Source of the DNA: Sinohyriopsis cumingii | Taxonomy: Eukaryota > Mollusca > Bivalvia > Unionida > Unionidae | Assembly: GCA_028554795.2 (NCBI GenBank) | Contig: CM068825.1 | Coordinates: forward strand, 156,751,553 to 156,815,552 | Length of the DNA: 64,000 nucleotides | Direction: 5' to 3' | Notes under the pieces: generated by a model | The model's input: only the letters and a program-made list of their open reading frames with translations | What the model was told of the DNA's origin: nothing | Database searches by the model: none | Shown here: piece by piece, positions 1 to 11,340 of the stretch | How positions within the stretch are numbered: the first letter of the stretch is position 1 | How the letters are laid out: each line of letters starts with the position of its first letter | Made by a program: the position numbers and the translations under genes

Positions 1-200
1 TATGTCAGATGGTGAAAATAAAAGCGCCGTCTAAAGTGACCTTAGTGATTGTGAAAGTAGTGAAAACGTTACTAAAGGGGATTGTAAAAGTGAAAATTAT
101 GGCAACAGTGAACGTTTCAGCTTTGTCTGGGGAAATGGATTCTGATGAAAACAATGACCAAGTTGTTAGTGATTGTAATAGATTTTACACCAAATAATAA
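1..200. other. Low-complexity GTGAAA-rich stretch at window edge
   Basis: Repeated GTGAAAA/AGTGA words give short open frames rich in Ser, Asp, Glu and Lys on the plus strand. A 62-codon frame at 9-197 exists but has no recognisable domain. It may be the tail of a repetitive or coding element that starts outside the window. I would not call a gene here. Confidence 0.3.
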
Positions 201-318
201 CAGATAATAATATTTATTCTGATTCAGATTTACTTTTATTCAGATGATAATATTTAACCATGACTATGTCAAGGGATTCAGATTTTGTTTTCATTCTGAT
301 AAAATATTTATTCTGATT

Positions 319-770
319 TAGTCCTATAATTATTATTTTTTAGTATTACTTACCCCAACAAATTATGAAATAAGTCCTATAATTATATTTTTAGTAATAT
401 TTACCCCAACAAAGTGTGAAATCAGTCCAATACTTATTACTTCTAGTATCATTTACCACCTCCCCCCCCCAACAAAATTATAAAATCAGTCCTATAATTT
501 TTAATTTTTGGATATCATTTACCCCATCAAATTATAAAATCTGAATTATTTTCATAATTTTAATATCATATAATCAGTGAAGATTAAAATTTATTCTGAT
601 TATAATATTCATTCTGATTCAGATTTTTTAAAATTCAGATTATAATATTAATTCAGATTCAGTCATATAAATATTATTTTAGTAACATTTACCCCAATAA
701 ATTATGAAATCAGTCCTAAAATTATTACTTTTGGTATCATTTACCCCATAAAATTGTGAAATATGATCGA
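319..770. repeat. Degenerate ~52 bp tandem repeat
   Basis: A unit containing CAGTCCTATAATTATT, then TTTACCCCAACAAA, then TTATGAAAT recurs near 319, 372, 423, 487, 661 and 711. Spacing is about 51-64 bp; the longer step contains a C-run. Flanking DNA (200-320, 580-660) is full of ATTCTGATTCAGATT words. No coding content is seen. Confidence 0.6.
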
Positions 771-950
771 TTATCACAATTTTCGAGCACTATTTCCGCC
801 AGCAAATTCAATAATCAGTGAAGAATACAATTATTGCTTTTTTCTGATAATAATAGTTATTTTGAAAATAATGTTTATTCTAATAATATGGTTTATTCTG
901 ATAATACACTAACATAATGATATGACATTATAATATCATGAGCGATTTAA

Positions 951-2443
951 TTACAGGTTTTCTACGGGGCCGTCAATAACTCTCATTTGTCCATCAACAC
1001 ATTCAAGCAACATGACAGAGATTGATCTGTACTCTGCAATAGCTCGAAAGTGTATATCAAGGACAGATTGTCTAAACAAATCCAGGTGTTCCAGCGAAAA
1101 GTAATAAATCGGATAGAGTGTTGTAAAATCTAGTCGTGATATTTGTAGACCGGAATCAATAATTTGATCACCTCTCATGGATGTCATCAAAGGAAGATGT
1201 AAGTGCAACATGATTATTCTAAAAATGTAATAACACTTCTTCAGATGGCTCTTGATGTCCATTTATTCTTAAGGAAACTTCATTAACTCCAAGTTTATCG
1301 TATATCATAGGACTGTGTTCTTGAGAGTTTAATCGTACAGTATCTTGGAAAGCATTAAATATATGTCTAGGTGCAGACACACCTTGCTGTAATGCTATTT
1401 GCCACGTGAACATACCGTTAACTATGCTTTGAGTACTGTCTGTGATTACCGTCAACCATGACAATGTTGATTTACCGCCCTGACTCATAAAAGAAAGTAA
1501 CCTTCGTCCCTCGTCGATTGATTGAGTCATTACTGGCATCCACAATGAAAGTTTAAATAATATTACTTTAATGGCAGTGCCACCATCGCGCCAGGTAAAA
1601 TCATTATCATTAAACTTTCTCATAAGTATAGTTGTATGATTGGCTCCGAAAATGGCTTTTCTGACGTTTCTGCAGAAACCAAAGATATGTGACAATGGAA
1701 TTAGACAGGAAACTTTTTAACGTTCCTCCAGTAACATTAATTCACGTGTTCCGAATCTTACGTTGATATTTGAGTTGGCTCCATGAACCCCTGGCCACAC
1801 ATTGTTGGCATTGTGTCTTGGTTGTCTTATATTATGCGGTCTGCCATCAGGATGGTCACACTTATCCTTGGCAAACATCGTTGACGGACCAGCTCATCTT
1901 GTACAAATCATGTGAATATCTTGCTAGACCCCATATCGTTGTGGTAACGTCAACTTCATCTTGAACTGATTCAATCTCTATTTCATCGATTATGTATATA
2001 GCACTGCTGAATAAAACCATGATGTCTTTATTAACAAAATCAGCTCTGATATCAGCTCCGTATCATGTATTAGCCTCGACGTCTGTTAGAAGTTTTCCTT
2101 CTACTTCAATAAATGCTTCAGCGGGTAAGAAATATCTACTTGTATCTTGAACTTGCAGTTCAATTCGACTACGTTGATTTTGCTGTCGTGCTTCATAAGA
2201 ATAATACTGATAATGACACACATATTCATCTTTGAGAACTGGAGCGTGCATGTCAAACGCTGAATCGGATATACGTTTAAAAATTTTATTATAATTGCTA
2301 TCGTCTAAGACGAGGACCACTTCTGCTATCAGACTTGTAATTTTTTCTGATAGTGGTACACCAGAGAACTCTGCTAATTTTTTATTTGCAGTCTGATTTA
2401 TTATTTTCATAACATTTGCAATTTTATTGATTACGGTTTTCAT
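951..2443 (-). pseudogene. Broken capsid-like gene of an endogenous virus-like element
   Basis: Reading the minus strand, the fragments 2443-2063, ~2062-1900, 1695-1219 and 1262-951 look like consecutive parts of one protein split by frameshifts and stops. The first part has a motif around Tyr-Phe-Leu-Pro-Ala-Glu followed by Ile-Glu-Val-Glu-Gly-Lys. The linking stretch reads as an Ile-Met-x-Leu-Phe-Ser segment. The third part has His-Ile-Phe-Gly-Phe-Cys and a Lys-Leu-Ser-Leu-Trp-Met-Pro segment. The last has Leu-Tyr-Pro-Ile-Tyr-Tyr-Phe. From memory, this combination recurs in uncharacterised invertebrate proteins that I believe are jelly-roll-type capsid proteins of Polinton- or adenovirus-like elements. 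The neighbours on the same strand fit such an element. Capsid assignment is inference; gene decay is seen directly. Confidence 0.4.
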
Positions 2444-2709
2444 CGTATTAATCGTGTTAGTCTCTCCTTGACTACTGAGAATGTTTTATTAGCAACATCA
2501 CCAACAACACCAATACCTTTATCACGAACAACGTCAGTAGCTTTCATTGATATTTGTTTTGCAATCGGTATTGCTTTTGGAGCTATCCTTCTAACAAGAC
2601 CTTGAACAACATCGCCGAGTCCATCACCGTAGGTCACATTGGATGTTGATAACCGAGAATTTATCCCCTTGAGCATGATCGGTCCACTTTGGGTATTATG
2701 TGTAATCAT
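2440..2709 (-). CDS. Small basic, hydrophobic virion-like protein (89 aa), possibly decayed
   Basis: An intact 89-codon minus-strand frame starts with ATG at 2709 and overlaps the start of the capsid-like gene by 4 bp. A glycine-rich start (Gly-Asp-Gly-Leu-Gly-Asp near residue 28) leads into alternating hydrophobic and Lys/Arg-rich helices, including a Gly-Asp-Val motif near residue 70. This composition resembles minor-capsid or core proteins encoded beside capsid genes in adenovirus- or Polinton-like elements, as I recall them. No catalytic motif is visible. It may be an uninterrupted remnant rather than a working gene. Confidence 0.35.
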   Translation of the reverse strand: MITHNTQSGPIMLKGINSRLSTSNVTYGDGLGDVVQGLVRRIAPKAIPIAKQISMKATDVVRDKGIGVVGDVANKTFSVVKERLTRLIR

Positions 2710-2784
2710 CTTATTTTAGTCATTGTATTTAACTGCATACCCTTAATCATTGTGGTAATCATCAACGATTCTATCGATGAGAGA

Positions 2785-2995
2785 CCTTTAAACATTAATG
2801 TCCATGATACCACCTGTAAATAATCGTTGACAAATATCAGCTGCTTGATTAATGATTTCTGGGGAATTATTACTGGCTCGTTTACCGCCAATCAGAATTT
2901 CTAATCTTTCGACATCGGCAAAGACGTTATTGGGATATGGAGTAATAAGGCCACTCCCTCTGGTACCTGAACCAATACCACTTCCAGTTTCGCCG
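2785..2995 (-). pseudogene. Fragment of a third element ORF
   Basis: On the minus strand, a frame running from about 2995 to 2790 is open and contains Gly-Gly-Lys-Arg followed by Asn-Asn-Ser-Pro-Glu-Ile-Ile-Asn. It then breaks just upstream of the small basic gene. A different frame (2891-2706) stays open but lacks these features. It lies in series with the other minus-strand genes, so I take it as part of the same decayed element. Function unknown. Confidence 0.3.
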
Positions 2996-3494
2996 GGGGT
3001 AAAACTTGCATCCTGTCATCCCCCTTCTTCTTGTTCGGACTGGTTTCGTTGATTTGTATTTTGTAGTTATTGTAATATTGGCTGTTTTCATCGTTATTGT
3101 AGTTAAGCTATTTATTTACCCGATCAATAAATGCAATATATCTTTGATGATCACTTTTGGCCTGATCAGCTTCGTAAGCATATAGGAAATATATATTTGT
3201 ACGAGTCTTCACGATGTACAGAACGATCACGGTACTAGGGTTTCAAAATTATTTTTTTCTGAACAAAGCTGTTCACGGCAAGCACGGGTAATCTTACCAC
3301 TTCAGTTTTTGTTTATGTAGGAATATAAGTTTCAATAAATGTATCATTCAATTCAGTTTCAAATCTTACTTGTGTTGGTCCTGATTCTGTTTCTGGTGTA
3401 AGATCTTTCGAATCACCTATTTCAGCACGAGTTTGGTCAATACTCGCAGGTATTTCTCGCATTGGTTGAGCAGCAGCTATTTCACCTGGAAGTT

Positions 3495-3767
3495 CTCATA
3501 GTATCCTTTTTATTTTCTTAGTTCTTTCTGCTATTTTTCCAGTAGATTTACTGTTTGATCCAACGTGGGAAGAAGATCTTTAGTAGCTTTTGTAACTCCT
3601 TCGGTAGCCTTCGTAAACGGTTTAAATAATTATTCTGCACCTTCTGCGCATTCCACCTGAGACTCCTGACGCGCTTGTAGTTGCTGCTTGACCGATTCAC
3701 AGACTGGAATATATTTCCTAATTGCCTCTAGTTTCCCTTTAGCTAAACTATCTGTGTGAGATTCCAT
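3495..3767 (-). pseudogene. Broken coiled-coil protein of the same element
   Basis: Starting at ATG 3767, 45 codons read as a charged helical protein with the pattern Leu-Ala-Lys-x-Lys-Leu-Glu-x-Ile-Arg-Lys-Tyr-Ile-Pro-Val. A TAA stop at 3632-3630 follows. The frame then continues for ~35 more codons (Lys-Ala-Thr-Glu-Gly-Val-Thr-Lys-Ala-Thr) to a second stop. Heptad-like Leu/Ala spacing suggests a coiled coil. I recall similar proteins beside the capsid-like and basic proteins in other invertebrate genomes. It would be the first gene of the minus-strand cluster. Confidence 0.35.
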
Positions 3768-3769
3768 TT

Positions 3770-6440
3770 TTGATATAATAATGATTTAATTACTCACACA
3801 CTACATCACCAGGGAGGGTGCGACCAACAGTGAGTGTCCGACGGGTAAACAAAACACGCATACAAATTTGAAAACACGAACTACAAAGATGAAGTAACAA
3901 AATTAGCTAACCCAATTAGAGAAACTCTCGGGTTCGGTTTGAGGCTTCGGTTTTGCGTTATTTACCTAATAATTTTCATTTATTTCGTATGAAGTCTCAT
4001 TTTCGTGAATAGACTCTTCAAAAAAGAGGTCTACTCACCATCCTTGCTGCTACACTTCTCTGTAAGTTATTACACTTAGAGACGTTTACAGCTCCTCCCG
4101 AACCTGAGGTAGAGTACGTCACTGATGACACTACTACATTCGTTTTAATCCACATAAATCCCTCCCTTATAATTTTCACAAGCTAACACTGCATGCAGGT
4201 ACGAGTCTTTTGAGATCTGTCATTAATAATCATCTCTGGAGCTGCCTTCAATACATAGTAATTTATTAGCAAAACAAACAACTATTCTGCATCTTGGATC
4301 TCAAAAATGCAGTGAGTTTACATATCTCTGCTTGCCATAAAAGTGATTATATAATCCACTCACCAGCAAATAATCAGCGAAGGTTTGTGTTTCATCTCGT
4401 ATTATTAGCGTGATCAGTATTTGAAGTAGTACGCAACCGTTGCCACAACATATACTTATTTAGGTATTAAAATAAAATGTTGGATATCAACTAGTAAATA
4501 AATCCATATTGAAATTTCTTTGACTTGCTCTCAGACGCTGAACTGAATTAGCTGTGCCTGGGTGGTAAAGCTGTTTAAAATTGATAGAAGTATTGCAAAA
4601 TGTCAATTTGTCTACTAAAATCAGATAATATTTTATTTGATCTCCTCTGTTGTCCTTGATACTATCCGTTTTTATGTATATCTATTAGAGATACATGGTA
4701 TTACAGATATACCTGTTTATCGAGGTATTTTGTTTTCCTGTGGTACCTACCACGGTACTTGTTCACTGCACTGGTATGTCAGTAGTTTATGTCAGTAAGG
4801 AATGTACGGAAATTCCCGAGGAATCTTGTTACGACTTTAATGCTATTAACAGCGTGTTTTAATTTGTCAAGACAAAAGATTAAAAATGTATATTATGTTT
4901 ACAAAACGGTTGCATCTGTCACAAATTTATAGTAACAAATATAATTATATGCATGATCCTTTAATGACATCTTTGACACCTGTCATGTATACCATTGCGG
5001 TGGCTAAATCAAATGTAAAACAAATTCGGACAAAATCCAACTTTCAGAAAACAATATCGGATTTTTAAAAACAACATTCCCACATGTCATCATATTTGTA
5101 AGCATAAGTGAATTTGATAAGTATATGTATTACTTGGAAGACTTAGAATCATCGTACGATTTTCAGGAGCGTACTTGTTTTCTGTCTGAACTGTACGTAA
5201 TTTCTCAAGTCTACTAAATATTATCTGGTTTGTTGAGTAAGTATTTAATGTTTAATGACACTCTCTTATCAATATCTTGCCCGGGTGTTGGTGACCAAAT
5301 CAATTGTTCCTAAATTATCATATCAATAGTGTGTCTAGAAAATGTTATGCTTCAGTATCAACAGTTCACATTTTCATCAACAGTGCATCTAATGTCATTA
5401 GTATGCGTTTCACAGTATCAGTGCAAGCTTAATTATTCCACTTTAGTTACAGTTTTTATAGTGCAACTTATACAACAATTAACATACACATATTAAATTC
5501 ATCTTCATCAAGGCATAGGCTATTCAATTCATTTTCGTTTGACCCCTGAAATATTTTCTTTTCTTTTTCTCTGATATGTATTTTTTCTTCCGATTATGTC
5601 ATAACTACAATATAGTTTGCTTTGCTATAAATCAGAGCAAGATATTTTGCCTAGTTATTGGCAGACGGAATTATACAAAAATGTTCCTGGGCTCCTGAAC
5701 CAGAAAAATGAATTCTCGGTCCATAAAGTAACTGCTGTATACCGTGATACGTATCGCGCAGTATACCGCGGCACAAATGTTTTCGCGGTACCCAGCTCTA
5801 AAATCTTGTTATGTGCTTAACTTTTATCCATGACTGTAGGTTTTAGTTTAAGCTAAACTTGATTTGCAAACAAATGTTTAGATTTCAAACTTTTGTCCTT
5901 GGTTGTGGGTTGTACGTTAAGATAATATTTCTGAAAACATATTGACATGCCCTTTTGACCTCCGAGAGTTATGGCGGCTAAATTATAGCCCAAATCTAGG
6001 TCGTCTTTGTCTATGGTTTCCATATAAGCTTTTGATAATCAAAATTGTTCATTCCAATTTTAATATGAGTTCTTTGTTGAATCACCTTTAGTTGTTTTAT
6101 TACATAATTTGAGAGGAATTATTTGTGAAAAAAATTCATTAGAATTACAAAGTGCTCATTCACTCTTGGACTAAAGCAATATTTTGTGAAAATTGTACAC
6201 TCATTCAAAGACATTCTGGATTATATCATCGTGATACACCAATAATATTGGTACATTGGCTTATTCAAACTATTGGTACTTCAACATATTCAAGGCTGAA
6301 ATTAAATCGGAACACTACTAGAAATCGTTCTGAATATTATATACTCTGGAAATTTATGATTATTTGGCATTTAATTCGCAATACTGCTAGTTCATCTTAA
6401 AAGTTCTTTTATTAATTAGGGAATGAAATTATTTATTGAT
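3770..6440. other. No gene recognised
   Basis: This is AT-rich DNA with scattered short open frames (4886-5068, 5617-5820, 6152-6400). None shows a domain or codon pattern that I can support, and no clear repeat structure was seen. The right-hand end of the virus-like element may lie here, but I found no terminal inverted repeat. Confidence 0.5.
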
Positions 6441-6474
6441 TATACTAAACTTGATAGGTTTGCTTCTTTCTGTT

Positions 6475-6883
6475 ACTATTTTAACATCGTAGAGAATCAA
6501 TAGCGTCGACCCATTAGGAGGAATAGTCACTGAGTGAAGTGTTAGTGAGATTCCATGATGCCATGGTTCACTATTAGTGAATTCAGGCCAAAACCGATGA
6601 ATGTCCCTGTGGCGCGAACGGTTGGCCCTACGGAAACATGATGAAGATAAACCATGCAGATGTGCGGTTGATAAATATTTGGCAGGTTGTTTTATCTGTG
6701 GTCTTGCATTAATTAGAGTAAAATATAGGTACAGAATCGACAGAATCGACACGTCGGGCTTTCTAATTTACAAATCAACTTGTATGGACGTATTTGGAAA
6801 GTTGGGGTAAACTTATGACTTCTAGGGAGAATCGCTCCAGGGTTTGACAACCGTTCGGTCAAGTAAGGACCCTTGGCTTGTAG

Positions 6884-6884
<1 letters not shown>
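6475..6884. mobile_element. Interspersed repeat copy 1 (inverted partner at 48052-48660)
   Basis: This segment matches the reverse complement of 48052-48660 over nearly its whole length. Shared words include CATGATGCCATGG, GGCAGGTTGTTTT/GTGAG, GTCTTG(C/A)ATT, TTTCTAATTTACA, TTATGACTTCTAG and TCAAGTAAGGACCC. Copy 1 lacks an internal stretch of roughly 150-200 bp present in copy 2. It ends at GGCTTGTAGC, directly against a (TA)n tract. No ORF of its own is convincing. It is probably a non-autonomous element; class unknown. Confidence 0.65.

Positions 6885-6952
<68 letters not shown>
6885..6952. repeat. (TA)n microsatellite
   Basis: Perfect TA dinucleotide tract of ~68 bp, followed by a short (GA)n at 6961-6978. 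It abuts the end of the interspersed repeat on its left. Confidence 0.95.
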
Positions 6953-6956
<4 letters not shown>

Positions 6957-7029
6957 CATAGAGAGAGAGAGAGAGAGAAAGCCAGAAAATATAAGCGAAA
7001 GACGTTTTGTGGAAAATTATGTCTCATAA

Positions 7030-7947
7030 ATGATTAGCGTGACAGTGGTAAACATCTAAGATTAACATAGCATATTTCTTCCATAATTTTCCATGTTTTA
7101 ACATTTTAACATCAGTCTATTTCTGCATCAAAATATTTCAGCTTTGGAAACATATTGTTTGTACAGTTTTCATAATTTCTTATCCCTAAACATGTATCGT
7201 CACTTATTCTTTAAAACTTAAAAAAATTGGGACGTAAACTAAACTGGAAACCTGTCTGACGATAAATATCTGAAGCAATTTCAAAATCAATGTTAAATTA
7301 AATTCATACTTGAACCCCATTACAACTTCATATATGCCTGTACCCATTTATAACTAAATGCATACATGGATCCCTTCGCAACGGTCTAGTATTCACCAAT
7401 ATTATGTTAGCCATTTAAATGGCAACACAGTTATAGTTTGATGTGTGTCATGTTACATGGTTGTGCCTAAAACAAATGGACTTGCACTGCTGTTATATTG
7501 AGAAACTGTACACGTGGGTCGAAATGTATATTACCAATTCAAAACATAATCATATGAATAAATATTGACCAAAATGATGACTGCAGTCTGCCAATCTTCT
7601 GATCATGCCCTTTCACCTGGGCTACATATCTAAATTGGTAAACCTTATGACACATACAATGCCTTGTTCGGATACACAGCCATGAACCCATGAACTAAAG
7701 TAAAAGTTGTTTCAGTACGGAGAGATATAATCCATTTTCAAAAGTCATTTATAAATTGCTGAGATTAAGACTGTATGCAACAAATTAAAACTTCAATAAC
7801 ATTTCTTAACAGAACTGAACATGGCTTTCATCTGCTGTTTGTTAAGTGGATCTGAATCAAATGGAAGCTGTGATTAACTATAAACATAACTGCAGAAACT
7901 CGTGTTGTATATGGCTATCTCTGGTATACTATTTATCCAACAACGCA

Positions 7948-7950
<3 letters not shown>
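7030..7950. other. No gene recognised
   Basis: AT-rich spacer between the (TA)n/(GA)n block and a tRNA-derived SINE. No open frame, RNA or repeat could be supported. Confidence 0.5.
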
Positions 7951-8001
<51 letters not shown>

Positions 8002-8308
8002 TTAGGATTTTTAACGTAGCTGTTAACAATTTTCCAGTCATATCGCTACGATGTCTGCGGTGTGGCAGTTTATAGTGATGCTTAGCGCTGGGGATTCATG
8101 CCGCAGGCACGTACATGATGTCCGACATAGTCACATTATCCTGACACCAGGCCGACCAGTCCTAACACTAACCTCTTAACGCTGAGCACCAAGCGAGGTA
8201 GCTGTTAGTGCCATTTTTGTATGTCTTTGATATGACTCGGCCGGGGTTCGCACCCACGACCTCCCGCTTCTGTGGCGGACGCTCTAACCATTAGGCCACC
8301 GGAGCGGT
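7951..8308 (-). mobile_element. tRNA-derived SINE, copy 1
   Basis: Read on the minus strand, the head at 8308-8235 is tRNA-like. It has an A-box-like TGGCCTAATGGTTAGAGCG and a B-box-like GGTGCGAACCC (complement of 8243-8255). A body of ~200 bp follows that matches a second copy at 23067-23356. The tail runs into a (CA)n tract (plus strand (TG)n, 7951-7998). SINEs of this build are transcribed by RNA polymerase III from the internal boxes and moved by a partner LINE. Confidence 0.75.
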
Positions 8309-8309
8309 C

Positions 8310-9393
8310 AACGCAAAGTGCTTTATATGTAATCTACGAAGCGTTATAACGAACGTATCATATCAATCTAGTCTATGTTGCATTCGATCCAATTATCTTT
8401 ATTCTGACAATTGGTACTAAATATATAACACTTGTTTTCTTCGTACATATAAATAATACAATAACATCACTTCCTTCTATCGTTTAAATTAGTCAGATAG
8501 ACTTGCACTTCTTCGAATACTGGATTCTCTAAGTCAAGGATACATGCAATGGCTCATCACATCACGTGGTGAATTCAAATTTCCCCATTTAAAATAATTT
8601 CTGTACACCTCACACGAGTACAAATATAGTCGTAAGGTGTGATTACCGGAAGTTGCTTTTCTGGAGCGTTTGGTGCTATGAATAGTAGAGAAATATTAAA
8701 CCCATTCACTAGGTAATGGCCATTAATATAGATAAGTTATTATAAATTCAATAATTCGCTAAGTTTATGTGTGCAAAAGATCCATACAGTAACATTTTCC
8801 TGTTGATGAAGCACAAAGACACAATCCCGTAAGTGTATGTGTTTTTTTTCAATCGCTTGATAAAGATATTCGCAGTAGATTTCATTGCAATGACCATTCC
8901 TTATCAGGCGAAATTGGTTTCTTATCTTGTTACAAATTTACCGTTATTGGTTGTCACCCTACATTTTATTACACTGACAAAGCTTATTAAATGTGAGTTC
9001 ATTTTGTTACAAATGTTGCTTATGGAAAACTGAATGAAATGTACCCTATGACGCGATGTATACATAGTAGGGTTAAATTCGCCACATTGTCAAGCTAAGT
9101 CGGTACGACGCTAGGACTTAGTATATGATTGTGATCATCTTCTGTACAAGCTTGAAAACGACATAACTTAAATGCATTGATCTTGTCCAACTTACATGTA
9201 GTGTTTGTTAAGAGACAAATCTTTTTCTGTCTGAAAACCCCCGAAAATAAATGATACGCTACTAAAAGGTTTGTAAGAGGTTTTAACCTGTTGGTTTTTT
9301 TTACGCTTAATTTTAAATCACAATAATTTCTCTCTTTCATCTAAGCTAATTAAAACATGCTTTATTAGATTTCTACACTAGTATCATGTGCGG

Positions 9394-9395
<2 letters not shown>
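8310..9395. other. No gene recognised
   Basis: AT-rich DNA. Short frames at 8833-9033 (plus) and 9095-9340 (minus) show no recognisable domain and are probably chance. Confidence 0.5.

Positions 9396-9396
<1 letters not shown>

Positions 9397-9470
<74 letters not shown>
9397..9470. repeat. (TA)n microsatellite, interrupted once
   Basis: Two TA tracts separated by a single TACA interruption near 9437. Confidence 0.95.
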
Positions 9471-9471
<1 letters not shown>

Positions 9472-9857
9472 ACCTCATTTGCCTGTATTTAAAATGATTT
9501 CAAAATAATGTTTTGATATTTACTCTTTGTGAACAAATTGTAATGTGGTTCAAACATAAGTTTTCTTAACAAATTAAAAAGTTATCTTCGGTGGAGTTAT
9601 TACAAGTACATTACCAGGAGACAACATGTATATTGTTGATACAAATATTAGCAAATACATTAATTTTAATTAATAAAATAATGATAATTACGACGGGGAA
9701 GTAAGAAAATAAGAGAAGAGTACCAGAAGTATTACGTTAATATAAAAGATATAATTCTTTAGCACGCTTCTGGCTCAAAATATATTCGTTGTTCTTTACC
9801 GAAAATTTAGTCTTTCTTGCATGTAAAGTAACAGTTGATATGTGAAGATCCATATGT

Positions 9858-10021
9858 GTCGTTAGGTAACGTCTTATCCAAGCTAGATTATATATAGACC
9901 TTTCGTTAGGTAACGTCTTACCCAAGCTAGATTCTATATAGACCTTTCGTTAGGTAACGTCTTACGCAACCAAGCTAGATTATATATAGAGTTGTCGTTC
10001 GGTAACGTCTTACCCAAGATA

Positions 10022-10102
<81 letters not shown>

Positions 10103-10318
10103 ACTCATATATATATATATAGACCTGTCGTTAGTTAACGTCTTACCTAAGCTGGATTATATATGGACTTGTCTTTAGGTAACGTCTTACTCAAGCTAGA
10201 TTATGTATAGAGGTGTCGTTAGGTAACGTCTTATCCAAGCTAGATGATATATAGACTTGTCGTTAGGTAACGCCTTCTCCAAGCTAGATTATATAGATAT
10301 ATAGTTGTCATCCAAGCT
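9858..10318. repeat. 44 bp minisatellite split by a (TA)n tract
   Basis: About nine copies of a unit with CGTTAGGTAACGTCTTA, CCCAAGCTAGATT and TATATAGACC. Adjacent intact copies are ~44 bp apart. A (TA)n tract at about 10024-10100 sits in the middle, exactly where each unit carries its own TATATA. The tract may have expanded from one repeat unit. Confidence 0.85.
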
Positions 10319-10319
10319 A

Positions 10320-11340
10320 TCATTTATATAGGACACTCTTTTAAAAATGTATTGCATTTGCTAAGCTGAGTTCAGAAAACCATTTTGGATTACTTGAGAA
10401 ATTAACTAGGTAATGGACAGTTTGCAGAACTACATTGATACCTTTGTTGTATTTATCAGCTACACGATACTATAGTCTTGCACAATTAACTTTAGATGTA
10501 TATCGATGTTTAAAATAATCAGTCATTAATGAAGTTCGTGTTTAAAAAGAGAGCATATTTTAGAATCGTACTGTACTAGAACAGAATAACTAGAACGAAG
10601 AAGACTTATATAGTGATAGTATCAAACCGATGTTTAATCCCAAAATTGTAATTACTATTTGCATCAACGATAGTGGGTAATAGTTGTTGTTAGAAATCAT
10701 ACGTCAGCATCAGTTGTTTTTCTTATCATGAACAGAGCATTTAAAATTTCGTTCGAGATTCCAGACTTTTCTTACAAGCATTTTGAACTTTCGTTGAAAT
10801 TCCAGATTTTTCCGACCAGACTAAAAATTACATTCTATCTATGTGTATATATCGGCAATCTAGTTACTATTCTCGAAGCTCCAAATAGTACTTTTCAACT
10901 TTTTCAGCCCCAAAACCTACAAGATTGTCCCAAGCGTCCATCCATATTCCAAAGTAGATAGAACGAAAAATAAAAGGATTATACTTAACTGAACCTCCAG
11001 ATCTTGCACTTTAAAATTTTAAGCATTGCCAATCGTTTGTTAGATTACCAATATGTTCGGTTCACTTGTATTTTGAATTTAAAATAACACCTATATTACT
11101 GTGTCAATCAGCACGTGTTCTGCCAACAATTTTCAAATTAAAGCTGTAGCGCCATGTTAATTTACCTGGTAAAAAAAGGACATACTGTAGACTTACATAA
11201 ACCAGCTATGAAGACGACTCAACGTTAAAATCACGGTTAAATTGTGTCAATAGCATCTTTACCATATTCACTGATCTAGGTCAGTTAAGTATAATTAGCA
11301 TACAAACTGCTTATGCAATTTACTCTGTTAACAGAATCCT
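10320..11340. other. No gene recognised
   Basis: AT-rich DNA. A 77-codon frame at 10728-10961 is Phe-rich and unrecognised. I looked here for 5' exons of the downstream transporter and found none. Confidence 0.45.

Noticed and set aside
8235..8308. Functional tRNA gene
   Set aside because: The tRNA-like sequence continues into a ~200 bp SINE body with a (CA)n tail and has a second genomic copy with the same body. It lacks a proper acceptor stem and free 3' end.
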